Positions 59,401-63,234 of a DNA stretch of 64,000 nucleotides are shown one piece after another. The stretch covers positions 1-64,000 of the forward strand of contig NC_067202.1 of NCBI RefSeq assembly GCF_000699445.3. The letters are read 5' to 3'. The notes beneath the pieces were generated by a model. That model was given only the letters and a program-made list of their open reading frames with translations. It searched no databases and was not told where the DNA came from. This DNA is from Schistosoma haematobium (lineage: Eukaryota; Platyhelminthes; Trematoda; Strigeidida; Schistosomatidae). The position numbers were made by a program, and so were the translations under genes. Numbering within the stretch: the stretch's first letter is position 1; each line of letters begins with the position of its first letter.

Positions 59401-59996
59401 AGAACGGACTGCCGTGAAGGAATGATAATTAAGTACAAGTTTAATAGTTTTATATTTAATCTTTACAAAAGAAATGTTTATTATAATTGAGAATAAGGTC
59501 AGTTAATGGTATTTCGTCTGAATACTTGTATCTAAGGCCTACAAACAAGGGCTATTTATAAAAAACATATTTATGAACACTGAAAAATACCAAAAACAAA
59601 ATTTACATCTTACATGAAGTTCCACTAGAAGTTTTTTCTTTACATCAATATTGATTAAACATTCGATCATTTTGTTCAAATAAGAAGATACCTCATTCAT
59701 ACTAGTACAACCTGGTATATTAGCTTTATTGGTCCAATTTTGATTCATAAACTTATTTTCTATAAGATATTCCATAATGTTACTTGATGATTCTGTTGTT
59801 CCTTCAATCATTTTCATATTCTGATTATATTCTGATGTGAATTGTTCAATGAAACTTTCCACCATTATTGATGGATCTTGTTCAGCATGTTCTTCGAATT
59901 GTTTTAATTGATCAAATGATTTAAAAGATAAAAATTCTATAAAAAATTTATCTAACCAACGATTTAATTCGTTGTGTCCATCTTCAAATATAATCG
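18011..59996 (-). CDS. Beta-type spectrin, C-terminal part, 15 exons over 42 kb
   Basis: Beta-spectrin cross-links with alpha-spectrin under the plasma membrane and binds lipid and membrane proteins through its PH domain. The exons, from 5' to 3', encode divergent spectrin repeats (W..EK, GRSL..V..L...H, LW..L..R motifs), an acidic linker, then a PH domain assembled from three exons ([44 protein letters not shown]), matching the beta-spectrin PH layout, and a Ser/Thr-rich tail ending at 18011. Splice phases agree at every junction except around the exon at 42210. About 1,500 codons are visible; actin-binding CH domains and early repeats must lie beyond 60 kb or outside the window. Introns are long and full of mobile DNA. 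Whether it is conventional beta or beta-heavy cannot be decided here. Confidence 0.88.
19496..19891 (+). mobile_element. LTR family 2, copy 2
   Basis: Starts TGTCAATTACTATG and ends GGCGATA. It aligns with 16455-16859, including GAGTAACGCTTAATTG and the ACGCGATTTAAGTCGACG block, with CTATAAATATTG as TATA-like site. It lies in the last beta-spectrin intron. Confidence 0.7.
20285..20575 (+). mobile_element. RTE-like retrotransposon 3' end, short copy
   Basis: The frame from 20342 reads [20 protein letters not shown] then [16 protein letters not shown] and ends SKWQK, followed by AAGTAAGTAAGCAAGC. One stop (TAG) sits just before WIGHT. Same C-terminus as 14872-15390 but a different subfamily, closer to 55255-56117. 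Confidence 0.85.
21313..21457 (-). CDS. Beta-spectrin exon: PH domain, middle strands
   Basis: Acceptor TGTTTAAG, donor [22 protein letters not shown] and ATGARYLFQ match the DYKKKKHVFKLR and EYLFQA strands of beta-spectrin PH domains. The donor is poor (GTTCGT) but the junction is phase-correct and joins a continuous domain. Confidence 0.9.
21586..21834 (+). pseudogene. 3'-truncated histone H2A inside a beta-spectrin intron
   Basis: Residues 1-75 follow histone H2A from [12 protein letters not shown] through [20 protein letters not shown] to [19 protein letters not shown] and NAARDNE, then end in unrelated CSVMFHL. The histone fold loses its C-terminal helix, docking domain and the D-E-E part of the acidic patch. 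There is no intron and no histone 3' stem-loop is visible after it. It lies antisense between two PH-domain exons. A processed or orphon fragment is most likely. The open frame is intact up to the break, so the insertion may be recent. Confidence 0.85.
22391..22544 (-). CDS. Beta-spectrin exon: PH domain, strands 1-3
   Basis: Acceptor GTTTATAG, donor [26 protein letters not shown] and [19 protein letters not shown] align with the start of the beta-spectrin PH domain (RKHEW...RSWHNVYCV). The basic residues of the first loop, used for phosphoinositide binding in the family, are partly kept. Confidence 0.92.
22970..23112 (-). mobile_element. SINE-B copy, hammerhead and tail only
   Basis: On the - strand: GGATGCGCGCTGCCA, CTGAGGA, stem II GTCC/GGAC, GAAA, CGGCCG, TC, CAGTGC, then the tail ending CCACAAAACCCATTCTGAT. 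The tRNA-like head is missing. An extra CCA sits between stem I and the core, so activity is doubtful. Confidence 0.85.
23298..23482 (-). mobile_element. SINE-C copy with tRNA-like head and hammerhead
   Basis: On the - strand: TAGCTCAGTGGTAACG (A box), GACATCGAATCCG (B box), then CTGACGA (complement of 23359-23365), stem II GTGC/GCAC, GAAA, CTCGGG, TC, CAGAG. It shares layout with 47968-48147 but no long sequence identity with SINE-A or SINE-B. Confidence 0.85.
23773..24004 (-). CDS. Beta-spectrin exon: acidic linker before the PH domain
   Basis: Acceptor TTATTTTAG, donor GTCAGA. Rich in Asp, Glu and Asn ([25 protein letters not shown]). This matches the flexible stretch that separates repeats from the PH domain in beta-spectrins. 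Confidence 0.82.
24276..24335 (-). pseudogene. 5S rRNA fragment, 5' half
   Basis: The - strand reads GCCGACGACCATACCACG, CACCGGTTCTCGTCCGATCA, CCGCAGTTAAGCAAC, which is positions 1 to about 60 of an animal 5S rRNA with its conserved loops. It stops mid-molecule. An A-rich run of nine links it to repeat R4 upstream, so it looks like a chimeric retrotransposed copy, not an rRNA gene. Confidence 0.88.
24345..24760 (-). repeat. Repeat R4, long copy fused to a 5S rRNA fragment
   Basis: On the - strand it begins TTTATTTATTTT...GATATTGGTACAAGGAGG and runs through GCCCGGGTGCCC and GGAGATGCAGTCACATGG to GACTTCCCTGGCAGAGG, matching 41520-41900. No long ORF. It ends in an A-rich run followed by 5S rRNA sequence. 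Confidence 0.8.
25806..26100 (+). mobile_element. SINE-B, near-full copy
   Basis: An upstream unit (AGTGGAGTTCAGCCAGG to GGATTAGTTGAAGTTA) is followed by the tRNA-like head (GGCTCAGTGGTCTAGTTG, GGTTCGAATCTC) and a hammerhead with CTGAGGG in place of CTGAGGA, stem II GTCC/GGAC, GAAA, CGCCCG, TC, CAGTGC. The core A-to-G change probably abolishes cleavage. The tail abuts the beta-spectrin exon at 26133. Confidence 0.88.
26133..26304 (-). CDS. Beta-spectrin exon: last repeat
   Basis: Acceptor TTATCAAG, donor [26 protein letters not shown] and [16 protein letters not shown] give helix A and B of a final repeat. The donor is weak but phases agree on both sides. Confidence 0.83.
27231..27863 (-). 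CDS. Beta-spectrin exon: repeat with disordered insertion
   Basis: Acceptor ATTTCAG, donor GTGAGT, 633 nt. Starts [20 protein letters not shown] (repeat end), then about 110 polar residues rich in Ser, Gln and Asn, then [20 protein letters not shown] (repeat helix). The insertion is unusual for spectrin and looks disordered. Confidence 0.87.
28010..28165 (-). repeat. Repeat D, reverse partial copy
   Basis: The complement carries TATCAACATAAGTAGTATAT, AATGTCTGGCAGCAG and AAGATCAAGAAGGAAAGAAC, as in 49860-49940 and 53320-53400. Confidence 0.7.
28705..28800 (+). repeat. Repeat E copy 1
   Basis: GGTGGAGATTTGTAGCTCAG, GTGGATGATTTTGGTG, TTTGAGCTGGATGGTTTG, ACCAAAACTCCACCA. The ends are imperfect complements of each other. 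Copy 2 at 44256-44348 has the middle inverted. Confidence 0.7.
29434..29474. repeat. (TTA)n microsatellite
   Basis: About 13 uninterrupted TTA units in a beta-spectrin intron. Confidence 0.97.
29583..29809 (+). repeat. 227 bp direct repeat, copy 1
   Basis: ACCTTTGAGAGATGCC to CTTATGCCTGATTG. It appears identical to 33341-33567 over its full length and holds an internal GCATTAGAT / ATCTAATGC hairpin. Confidence 0.93.
30475..31000 (-). mobile_element. Diverged 5' end of the RTE-like element
   Basis: It aligns with 2336-2745 and reversed 8282-8740: TTTTTAGGGTCGACCTTTTC, CGGACCTTGGGTTTG, CATCACGATAGGTAAGCC. It also shares the CTCAAGCAGTTGTCTC block with the 8.69 kb copy, linking the leader to the endonuclease part. 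Confidence 0.78.
31905..32045 (+). mobile_element. 5' end fragment of another RTE-like family
   Basis: GTCCCAAGCCCGGATAAAGG and GGGTTAGCGATCCCATCCCG resemble 62045-62190. There the same block is followed directly by reverse-transcriptase C-terminus, so this is the 5' leader of that family. Confidence 0.65.
33085..33225 (+). repeat. Imperfect tandem duplication
   Basis: GATTGAGCTGTA followed about 50 bases later by GGTGTCTGGTTCTCCTG occurs twice in a row, at 33091-33160 and 33162-33222. Confidence 0.75.
33341..33567 (+). repeat. 227 bp direct repeat, copy 2
   Basis: Same sequence and same orientation as 29583-29809, 3.76 kb away in the same intron. Confidence 0.93.
33690..33778 (-). mobile_element. 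SINE-B head fragment, inverted partner
   Basis: The - strand reads ATCCAATGGTCTTAGTG then GGTCCTGGGTTCGAATCTCG, the tRNA-like head only. It meets the next SINE head to head. Confidence 0.8.
33779..33985 (+). mobile_element. SINE-B full copy
   Basis: Head: GCCGGCTCAGCGGTCTAG and GGATCGAATTTCGCG. Ribozyme part: CTGAGGA 33879-33885, GTCC 33886-33889, GGAC 33897-33900, GAAA 33901-33904, CGGCCG 33905-33910, TC 33911-33912, CAGTGC 33913-33918. An extra CCA before the core weakens stem I. The tail is GATTCATGATCTCAATC...ATCTCCACA. Confidence 0.88.
34181..34476 (-). CDS. Beta-spectrin exon: repeat helices
   Basis: Acceptor ATGATACAG, donor [46 protein letters not shown] and [16 protein letters not shown] fit the end of one repeat and the start of the next. 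It leaves two bases, completed by the T of the next exon. Confidence 0.87.
34741..36232 (+). mobile_element. RTE-like retrotransposon, long decayed copy
   Basis: Reverse transcriptase from [20 protein letters not shown] and [16 protein letters not shown] through QQTGFRKDR, then frameshifted islands ([15 protein letters not shown], the place of the catalytic F/YADD now read TDD, and VGLNISKAK) to the WRTTTT-like and KRGI regions and a 3' end near TAATTAAGCAAGC. Multiple stops and indels. It sits in a beta-spectrin intron, antisense to the gene. Confidence 0.88.
36428..36600 (+). mobile_element. SINE-A (Sm-alpha type), full copy with hammerhead
   Basis: The tRNA-like head has TAGCTGAGTGGAT (A box) and GAGTTCGAGTCCC (B box). 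It is followed by the ribozyme at 36525-36569. Layout and ribozyme sequence match the known Schistosoma Sm-alpha repeats. It ends CCACTGTTAGCCACTATT. Confidence 0.92.
36525..36569 (+). ncRNA. Hammerhead ribozyme, intact core
   Basis: Stem I ATCCAG/TTGGAT (one G-T pair), CTGACGA 36531-36537, stem II GTCC/GGAC, GAAA 36552-36555, palindromic stem III CGCGCG 36556-36561, cleavage expected after C36563. All core bases required by the hammerhead consensus are present. Confidence 0.9.
36911..37041 (-). CDS. Beta-spectrin exon: short repeat segment
   Basis: Acceptor TAATCACAG, donor GTAAGT. From the exon's first base the frame reads [13 protein letters not shown] to [11 protein letters not shown]. 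It ends in phase 0 with the next exon; 131 nt means the first codon needs checking, because the exon in-phase is offset by one base at one edge (donor may lie one base away). Confidence 0.7.
37205..37295 (+). mobile_element. SINE-B tail fragment
   Basis: AGTCCCATACTACGACAAAA, CGTCCAGTGCTTCCA, TTCAATTGACTCATGA. Core mutated (GACAAAA). Confidence 0.75.
37835..38248 (-). CDS. Beta-spectrin exon: repeat helices
   Basis: Acceptor TTACTTCAG, donor GTAAGT, 138 codons, phase 0 at both ends. [18 protein letters not shown] and [19 protein letters not shown] are typical spectrin repeat positions, the last close to the beta-chain consensus WADLLELI. Confidence 0.88.
39000..39078 (+). repeat. Repeat R4, 5' end only
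   Basis: TTTATTTGAACGCATAAATA, TTGGTACAAGAGG and ATATATGCGCCACACAAATC match the start of the copies at 41533 and 54330. Confidence 0.75.
39260..39996 (-). mobile_element. CR1-like non-LTR retrotransposon, 3' part
   Basis: The - strand frame has [55 protein letters not shown] and [12 protein letters not shown], the C-terminal half of a non-LTR reverse transcriptase. A frameshift near 39520 moves the rest ([17 protein letters not shown]) to the next frame. Different family from the TAAG-tailed RTE copies; it resembles 58905-59420. Confidence 0.82.
41065..41463 (-). CDS. Beta-spectrin exon: long coiled-coil segment
   Basis: Donor GTAAGT; acceptor probably GATCAG, which gives phase 0 in and out (133 codons). 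Contains [19 protein letters not shown] and a basic helix [18 protein letters not shown]. The acceptor has a weak pyrimidine tract, and an in-frame AG four bases upstream is an alternative. Confidence 0.75.
41507..41971 (+). repeat. Repeat R4, full copy with target-site duplication
   Basis: The element (41520-41958) is flanked by GAAAATATCATAC at 41507-41519 and 41959-41971, a 13 bp duplication that shows it moved as a unit. It begins TATTATTATCATTATTTGAACA and ends CATTCGGGAGCTATC. It has no coding frame, so it is non-autonomous. Four other partial copies lie in the window. Confidence 0.85.
42210..42422 (-). CDS. Likely beta-spectrin exon, phase not resolved
   Basis: Acceptor ACTTTTAG, donor GTAATT. 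The frame is open throughout ([24 protein letters not shown]). It needs two bases upstream and leaves two, but exon 4 supplies one and the exon at 41065 needs none or one. Either neighbouring exons are missing from my model or the A7 homopolymer near the exon start has an indel. Confidence 0.55.
42460..42588 (+). repeat. Foldback-arm sequence next to SINE-A
   Basis: CTTGGTATTGTTTTACTTGA, ATCTTCCCATTGATG and ATCAGTCTCTTATTGGC match the arms at 60345-60412 and 60478-60575. It lies directly before the hairpin hammerhead at 42589. Confidence 0.75.
42589..42702 (+). mobile_element. SINE-A hammerhead within a long hairpin
   Basis: Arms 42589-42617 and 42674-42702 are 29-base complements with one mismatch. 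Between them: ATCCAA, CTGACGA 42634-42640, GTCC/GGAC, GAAA 42655-42658, CGCGCG, TC, CTGGAT. One stem-I pair next to the core is A-C, but outer pairing is very long. The tRNA-like head is absent. Confidence 0.88.
42890..43435 (+). mobile_element. RTE-like 3' end, decayed
   Basis: Islands such as [14 protein letters not shown], AETYRTT, RKHSGIG in place of RKRRWKWIG, and a GCGTAAGTAAGTAA 3' end follow the order of 14872-15390. Stops are present. Confidence 0.78.
44036..44101 (-). mobile_element. RTE-like 3' end, 60 bp stub
   Basis: The - strand reads GATGGGCGGCCTATACTCCT then CGAAGAGTAACAGGAGTAAG, the last 60 bases of the element family. Confidence 0.75.
44256..44348 (+). repeat. Repeat E copy 2, middle inverted
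   Basis: Ends match 28705-28800 but the central piece reads ACCAAACCATCCAGCTCAAA, the reverse complement of the piece in copy 1. Confidence 0.7.
44755..44990 (+). mobile_element. SINE-B with internal deletion of the tRNA-like head
   Basis: GGATGCCGGTTCAGTGG joins AGGAGTCCCATACTAAGAC directly, losing the B box and the start of the ribozyme. The join falls at CAGTGG/CTGAGG similarity. A short inverted tail piece (ACCATGGAAAACCTGGAAG) precedes it. Confidence 0.82.
45045..45440 (-). mobile_element. Penelope-like element, GIY-YIG endonuclease fragment
   Basis: The - strand has [20 protein letters not shown] (YIG and Arg motifs kept), then a frameshift, then [11 protein letters not shown], the conserved H of [21 protein letters not shown] and LNLPW before a stop. 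The last residues are the usual end of these proteins. Upstream RT is absent. Confidence 0.82.
45855..46227 (-). mobile_element. LTR family 2, copy 3
   Basis: The - strand starts TGTCGGTTGCTATG and ends GTCGACA. It carries GACTATAAATATTG at the TATA position. Confidence 0.72.
46228..47960. other. Beta-spectrin intron, no feature recognised
   Basis: AT-rich with small AAC-type simple repeats near 46290-46310. I found no spectrin exon here, though one may be missing between 48274 and 42422. Confidence 0.5.
47968..48147 (-). mobile_element. SINE-C copy with tRNA-like head and intact hammerhead
   Basis: On the - strand: GATAGCTCAGTGGTAACG (A box), GGGATCAAATCTG (B box), then the ribozyme at 47997-48041. 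Same order as SINE-A and SINE-B. Confidence 0.88.
47997..48041 (-). ncRNA. Hammerhead ribozyme of SINE-C
   Basis: Stem I ACCTTG/CAGGGT (6 pairs with one G-T), CTGACGA (complement of 48029-48035), stem II GTGC/GCAC, GAAA, stem III CCCGTG, TC. The core is complete; stem III has only its outer pair in cis. Confidence 0.85.
48274..48748 (-). CDS. Beta-spectrin exon 4: repeat with long linker
   Basis: Acceptor GTTTCTAG, donor GTAAGT. Codes for 158 residues plus one base, including [19 protein letters not shown] and [19 protein letters not shown]. The stretch between is longer than in a canonical 106-residue repeat. Confidence 0.85.
49622..49750. repeat. Foldback element with perfect 19 bp terminal inverted repeats
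   Basis: GTAATATCTCAATGAGTAG at 49622-49640 is the exact complement of 49732-49750. Inner parts (TTTCATGACTC / GAGTCACGAAA) also pair, so nearly all 129 bases fold into one hairpin. MITE-like, no ORF. Confidence 0.9.
49830..50155 (+). repeat. Repeat D, copy 1
   Basis: GCTACTTATATTGATGTAGG, AATGTCTGGCAGCAGAAGAT, ATTTACTATATGGT and GATTGTCTCCACCC recur at 53295-53625 and reversed at 28010-28165. No coding frame. Confidence 0.85.
50404..50566 (-). CDS. Beta-spectrin exon 3: repeat helix A/B
   Basis: Acceptor TTTTTTTTCAG, donor GTGGGT. It contains the clearest spectrin signature here: [19 protein letters not shown] then [15 protein letters not shown]. It completes an Arg codon from exon 2 and ends in phase 0. 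Confidence 0.88.
51140..51345 (+). mobile_element. SINE-B copy
   Basis: Head part GAGTTCAAATCTCG, ribozyme part CTGAGAA (core mutated), GTCC/GGAC, GAAA, CGACCG, TC, CAATGC, tail to CCACAAACCCCTTCTGAT. It is directly followed by the tRNA-Ser copy at 51355. Confidence 0.83.
51355..51413 (+). pseudogene. tRNA-Ser(GCT) 3' fragment including CCA
   Basis: From the anticodon stem on: ATGGG-TTGCTAA-TCCAT (anticodon GCT), variable arm GGGGTCTCCCC, T arm ATGGG-TTCGAAT-CCCAT, acceptor CCCCGTCG and CCA. The D arm and 5' acceptor strand are absent. Because eukaryotic tRNA genes do not encode CCA, this is a copy of mature tRNA. It sits next to an LTR as its primer would. Confidence 0.9.
51415..51769 (-). 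mobile_element. LTR of a retrotransposon joined to its primer tRNA
   Basis: The - strand LTR starts TGTTGGGTCGGC and ends CTTATCA, with TCTATAAATACCC (TATA) and GAATAAAGTG (poly(A) signal). One G follows, then TGGCGACGGGGATGGG, an 18-base or longer primer-binding site for tRNA-Ser. The complement does not turn into element sequence: it goes on as tRNA for 59 bases. No gag-pol follows. Confidence 0.88.
52255..52575 (-). mobile_element. SINE-B inverted pair (reverse copy plus forward tail)
   Basis: 52255-52500 is a reverse copy (- strand: CGGGATCGTGAATGC, head with GGGTTCAAATCTCG, decayed ribozyme). From 52490 a forward tail follows (TTTTTCATGGTGACCTAGG to CCACAAAACG). Core bases are lost. Confidence 0.78.
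52632..52792 (-). CDS. Beta-spectrin exon 2
   Basis: Acceptor TACTTCCAG, donor GTAAGT; phase 0 in, two bases left. Helical segment with [19 protein letters not shown], the central-Trp helix of a spectrin repeat. Confidence 0.8.
53295..53625 (+). repeat. Repeat D, copy 2
   Basis: Matches 49830-50155 at about the level expected for an old family. Confidence 0.83.
54312..54640 (+). repeat. Repeat R4, 5' two-thirds
   Basis: Begins with a TATTT run, then CATAGATATTGGTACAAGG, GCCCGGGTGCGTAAACCG, AACGTAAGGAGATGCAGTC, GACCAACAATTGGTTCATAC. Truncated before CACTCTCGGCC. Confidence 0.82.
55231..56120 (-). mobile_element. RTE-like retrotransposon, 3' half with catalytic motif
   Basis: On the - strand: [20 protein letters not shown] (the F/YADD catalytic box), [48 protein letters not shown], then frameshifts, then [20 protein letters not shown] and [11 protein letters not shown], and an eight-unit TAAG tail at 55231-55262. 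It is 5' truncated before the RT palm. Two or three shifts break the frame. Confidence 0.9.
56225..56440 (-). mobile_element. SINE-B inverted pair (reverse copy plus forward tail)
   Basis: 56235-56380 is a reverse copy down to its B box (GGGTTTGAATCTCG on the - strand, ribozyme with CGGAGGA core). A forward tail (GCTCATGATCTCAACTG to CCACAAAACCC) follows at once. Confidence 0.82.
56480..56800 (+). mobile_element. SINE-B, longest copy
   Basis: Upstream unit ACCAGTGGAGTTCAACCAGG to GGATTGGTTGATGTTAGAC, head GGCTCAGTGGTCTAATGG and GGGTTCGAATCCCG (canonical B box), ribozyme at 56699-56744, tail to GATTCATGATCTCAACC. Confidence 0.9.
56699..56744 (+). ncRNA. Hammerhead-like ribozyme of SINE-B
   Basis: CTGAGGA 56705-56711, GTCC 56712-56715, GGAC 56723-56726, GAAA 56727-56730, palindromic CGGCCG 56731-56736, TC, CAGTGC 56739-56744. 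Stem I is GCACTT/CAGTGC: the base next to the core is T against C, a mismatch where other copies have G. Core complete, stem weakened. Confidence 0.75.
57430..57605 (-). mobile_element. SINE-A copy, ribozyme core broken
   Basis: - strand: CTCAGTAGCTGAGTGGATAA and GAGTTCGAGTTCC (pol III boxes), then CAGCTGACGACGAGTCCC with three extra bases in the core, GTCC/GGAC, GAAA. Ends CCACTGCTAGCCACTATTCC. Confidence 0.87.
57606..58700. other. Beta-spectrin intron, no clear feature
   Basis: AT-rich. A short piece (GAACTAGATGGTTTGGCATT, about 58070) slightly resembles repeat E. No exon found. Confidence 0.5.
58700..59420 (-). mobile_element. CR1-like retrotransposon 3' end
   Basis: - strand: [20 protein letters not shown] region, [74 protein letters not shown], stop at 58912. 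The 3' UTR reaches 58705, with a copy at 7670-7850. Earlier parts ([15 protein letters not shown], before 59300) are in another frame. Confidence 0.83.
59614..59996 (-). CDS. Beta-spectrin exon 1 (of those visible)
   Basis: Acceptor AACAACTAG, donor GTAAGA. The exon takes one base from an exon not found in the window and ends in phase 0. It is helical, starting [15 protein letters not shown]. It is the most divergent of the exons, so its assignment rests on phase and position. Confidence 0.7.
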
Positions 59997-60124
59997 CTAG
60001 TTGTTAAAGAAAAAAAAGGAGAAAGAATATTACATTGGTAATGATCAGAGTGATATAAGATTCAGCATGAGTCTAATCATACATAGATATCAATTGTCTT
60101 TTGGTTAGCAATAATACATTTTAA

Positions 60125-60300
60125 GCAAAGATGGATTAGTGGCTAGCAGTGGAATTCAGTTTGACGCGCGTCTCGTCCTATTCGGAGGCTCGTCGTCAGC
60201 TGGATGTACCTGCATGTCAGAGAGTTGATGTTCGCTCTGGGAATCAGTACCGTTCGCTTCAAACGCCATCGCGTTATCCATTCAGCTACTGAGTCCTGAT
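60125..60300 (-). mobile_element. SINE-A copy, damaged
   Basis: - strand: CTCAGTAGCTGAATGGATAA head, B box deleted by a few bases, CAGCTGACGACGAGCC core insertion, GGACGAGAC in place of GGACGAAAC. Starts next to TAAGCAAAGATGGATTAGTGG. Confidence 0.85.
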
Positions 60301-60339
60301 AGCCACTTGCTTGTGCAATGGAGTGAATTTGAATTCATT

Positions 60340-60578
60340 TGGTAGTGTTTTACTTGAATCTTCCCACTGATGTTTAGCACTGAAATTGATCAGTCTGTTA
60401 TTGGCGCACCTCCTGGATTCCACTGCTAGCCACTATTCCATCTTTGCTTATAAAGCTTTTAAATTAAGGCAATATCGAGGCAATACGCACAGTATGCACA
60501 TATGCCAATAACAGACTGATTAATTGCAGTCTAAAACCCCAATGGGAAGATACAAGTCAAACAATACCAAATGAATGA
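60340..60578. repeat. Foldback element enclosing a SINE-A tail
   Basis: Arms at 60345-60412 (TTTGGTAGTGTTTTACTTGA, ATCTTCCCACTGATG) and 60478-60575 are complementary; the centre holds CCTGGATTCCACTGCTAGCC from SINE-A. The same arm sequence precedes the SINE-A hairpin at 42460. Confidence 0.85.
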
Positions 60579-61024
60579 TACGTTTTGTTCTATTTTTTTT
60601 AACAAGGATGTTTAATATTCATACATTCCAGTTTTAAAGAAATCACTGAAATTCTAATTCAGATCTTGTTAGATTTCACTGCTTAGCAACTAAAATTTGA
60701 TTAACTGTTAGCCAAAGAAAAATACATTTTCGAATCGAACATTCAAAGCGCCCATTTTTTGTCACAGACTAATCGAATAAAGTTCAGAATGACAATCACT
60801 AGAAATTTTCATTCAAAAATGCTTGTAAATGTGTAACATTAAGTTTGAAGTCAATTTTTGTTGTTATTGTAATGTTGCATTGAATCAGTATTTGCAAAGC
60901 TCTCTTGTTCTATAATGAACATTTTCTTCGATAAAAAGTATTTTAGAAAAAAAATACAACTCGACTCACAAAGCAACTTGATTTATTTCTGATAATAATA
61001 ATTATCATAAAATTACTAATTTTA

Positions 61025-61200
61025 AAATAGAATAGACCATCGTGGAAAACCTGGGAGCACTGGACGGCCGCTTCGTCCTAGTATGAGAATTCTCGGCACT
61101 GCGCATCCATGATCCCATTCGCGAGATTCGAACCCAAGACCTATCGGTCTAGCGCGCGGACGCTTAACCTCTAGACCACTGAGCTGGCATCCAACGGTCC
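61025..61200 (-). mobile_element. SINE-B reverse copy of an inverted pair
   Basis: - strand: GCCAGCTCAGTGGTCTAGAG, GGGTTCGAATCTCGCG, ribozyme part with GAGAATTCTC replacing the CTGAGGA region, GGACGAAGCGGCCGTCCAG. The pol III boxes are good, the core is not. Confidence 0.87.
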
Positions 61201-61345
61201 AATAGATTCTGGGTTCGAATCTTGCGAGACAGGATCGTGGACTTGCACTGCTGAGGACTCCCATACTAGGATGAGGCGCCCATCCAGTGCTACCAGGTTT
61301 TTCATGGTGGCCTAGCTTCAACTGACTCTTGAACTTTACTATTAA
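61201..61345 (+). mobile_element. SINE-B forward copy of the inverted pair
   Basis: Starts at the B box (GGGTTCGAATCTTGCG) directly after the reverse copy; CTGAGGA present, then GGATGAGGCGCCCATCCAG in place of GGACGAAACGG. Confidence 0.83.
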
Positions 61346-62044
61346 ATAAGAATTCGAATTAGGCTAAATTTATGCGTAAAGTAAAATCTGACTGAAACTA
61401 GATTTCGTGAATAGTCTATTACCATATAAGCACACTTTATAGCTGTTGCATTTGGTCATGAGTAATCTGGTGAAATTTCCATGATATGGTCTCCATTGTA
61501 CGATGGAATTCGTCCTGATCAATTCTAAAAACCTAATACATATATACAGAAAATCATATCTGTAGTTCTTGTTTGATCCACTATAAAGGTTACACCAGCT
61601 AAATATACTCCCAGTATCTCATTGTATTTTACTTCACCACATTCTCTTGCCTTTCTGTTTTTATCGTTTACTAGTCTCCCAATGATTGTTGCTCAAACAA
61701 TCAACCAAGTGGCTATGTTTAAGTGAGAGACAAATTAAGTGAACAACTAGTTCTATTTCGACATACAGCTTTTTTGTCACAGTTTAAAAGGATGCTCGTA
61801 TGAGGCTGTTGAACGAATAAAAGTTTGAGACTGCTAATTGGATTAAATGTTAGTAGGGTAATATTTAATAAGCGATTACGTAATACGTGAAATGAAATAA
61901 ACTGAGTATCCAATACATAAATCGAAATGATTGTTAATTAGATTGCTGAAATTCGGAAGAACTAAATGAATCAAATCATTTAAACTCTAACATATTTATT
62001 CGATTCACATGATCTTGCTGCTCTTATTTAGAATTTACTAAATA

Positions 62045-62600
62045 AAAAAATCCAACTCCGCCTGTAGCTCTTTCAGAGTTATCGTCGATCACAAGCCCGA
62101 GTAAAGAAGGAGGGTTGGGCGTGAGGTCGTCAACCCTATTCCGTAGAAAAAAATCTCGCTAAAAGACGCCAACCAGATTAAACAATTTCAATGTCAAGAC
62201 AGTTCTACTGTACGGAGCTCAAACTTAAAGAACTACCACAACCATCATCAATAAGATACAAGTGTTCTTAAACAATTGTCTACGCAATATGCCCAGTGTT
62301 CGTTCACCGAATACCACTAGCAATAGCCTACTGTGGGAGAAACGAACGAGGAAATTAGAAAACGACGTTGAAGGTAGATAGGATATACATTGAGGGAATC
62401 ACCAAACTACATTACGAGGCAAGCGCTATCGGAAGCAAAAACCAGGAAGGCCGAAGAACACATTGGTCAAGAATTGTAAGCAGACATGCAAAGGATGAAT
62501 CGCAACTAGGAACAACTGGAAAGGATTTCGCAGTACATATTTCCGTGGGTAGTGCTGGTGGGCGACCGACACTCCTTTACGAGGTGTAACAGGTGTAAGT
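62045..62600 (+). mobile_element. RTE-like element, leader joined to 3' end
   Basis: 62045-62190 matches the leader at 31905-32045. It is followed by reverse-transcriptase C-terminal islands (LLYGAQT, TTTIIN, WERNE, RKRR-like) and ends near ACAGGTGTAAGTAA. About 2.5 kb of the middle is deleted. Confidence 0.78.
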
Positions 62601-62889
62601 AATTTAAAAAATATGCTCCGATAAAACCACAACATATAGATGCCTTACGTTGGCTGTTATATTACTTATTTATGGATTTAGAAGTTTGCGTTCCCAAGGT
62701 TAGTTGATTCATAAATACTTAATCACTTGGAAATCTTTGTTTTTAAACACTATCTGAGAATCTCTGGTTTGCACAATAAGTAGGTTGGCTTAAACATATT
62801 TTGCTGTATATATTCAAGTGTTAGTAGTGAGTCTTATTACTTCATAACGTACAGTGATATGAGTATTACCTGATTCGATACATTATATA

Positions 62890-63002
62890 ATGGATGTTTA
62901 TTGAGTGAATTTGAATGTAAAGTATGGAAACAAGTTCGGATGCAAGTTCAAAGTTGCTCTCTAAAAGTACATGGGGATTTAATGGAAGAGAATTGGATCT
63001 AT
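62890..63002 (+). other. Unassigned exon-like open frame
   Basis: A + strand frame reads LLSEFECKVWKQVRMQVQSC then KVHGDLMEENWIYKTSS. The composition is helical and unlike the repeats. A GTGATT donor-like site follows, but no acceptor fits the frame. On the - strand the same stretch has a good ATAG acceptor (63000) and GTAATA donor with an open but unremarkable frame. A second small open piece is at 63618-63659. Confidence 0.25.
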
Positions 63003-63234
63003 AAAACTTCCAGTGATTAAACTATGAGTAAATCCAAAGTTTCGCTCGACAATTTGGTTCAAGCATTTTCAAGAAACTATAATCAAACATCAAAATTATT
63101 GAATACCTAGACATTATAAGTGTAGAAGATGGAATACAATTAGCAGTCTAATAGCAATTAGGGATGAATAAATAAACCTTAACATCACTTCATATTTTAT
63201 TTAATTTAATTTAGCTTGGTCAAGACAATAGCAT

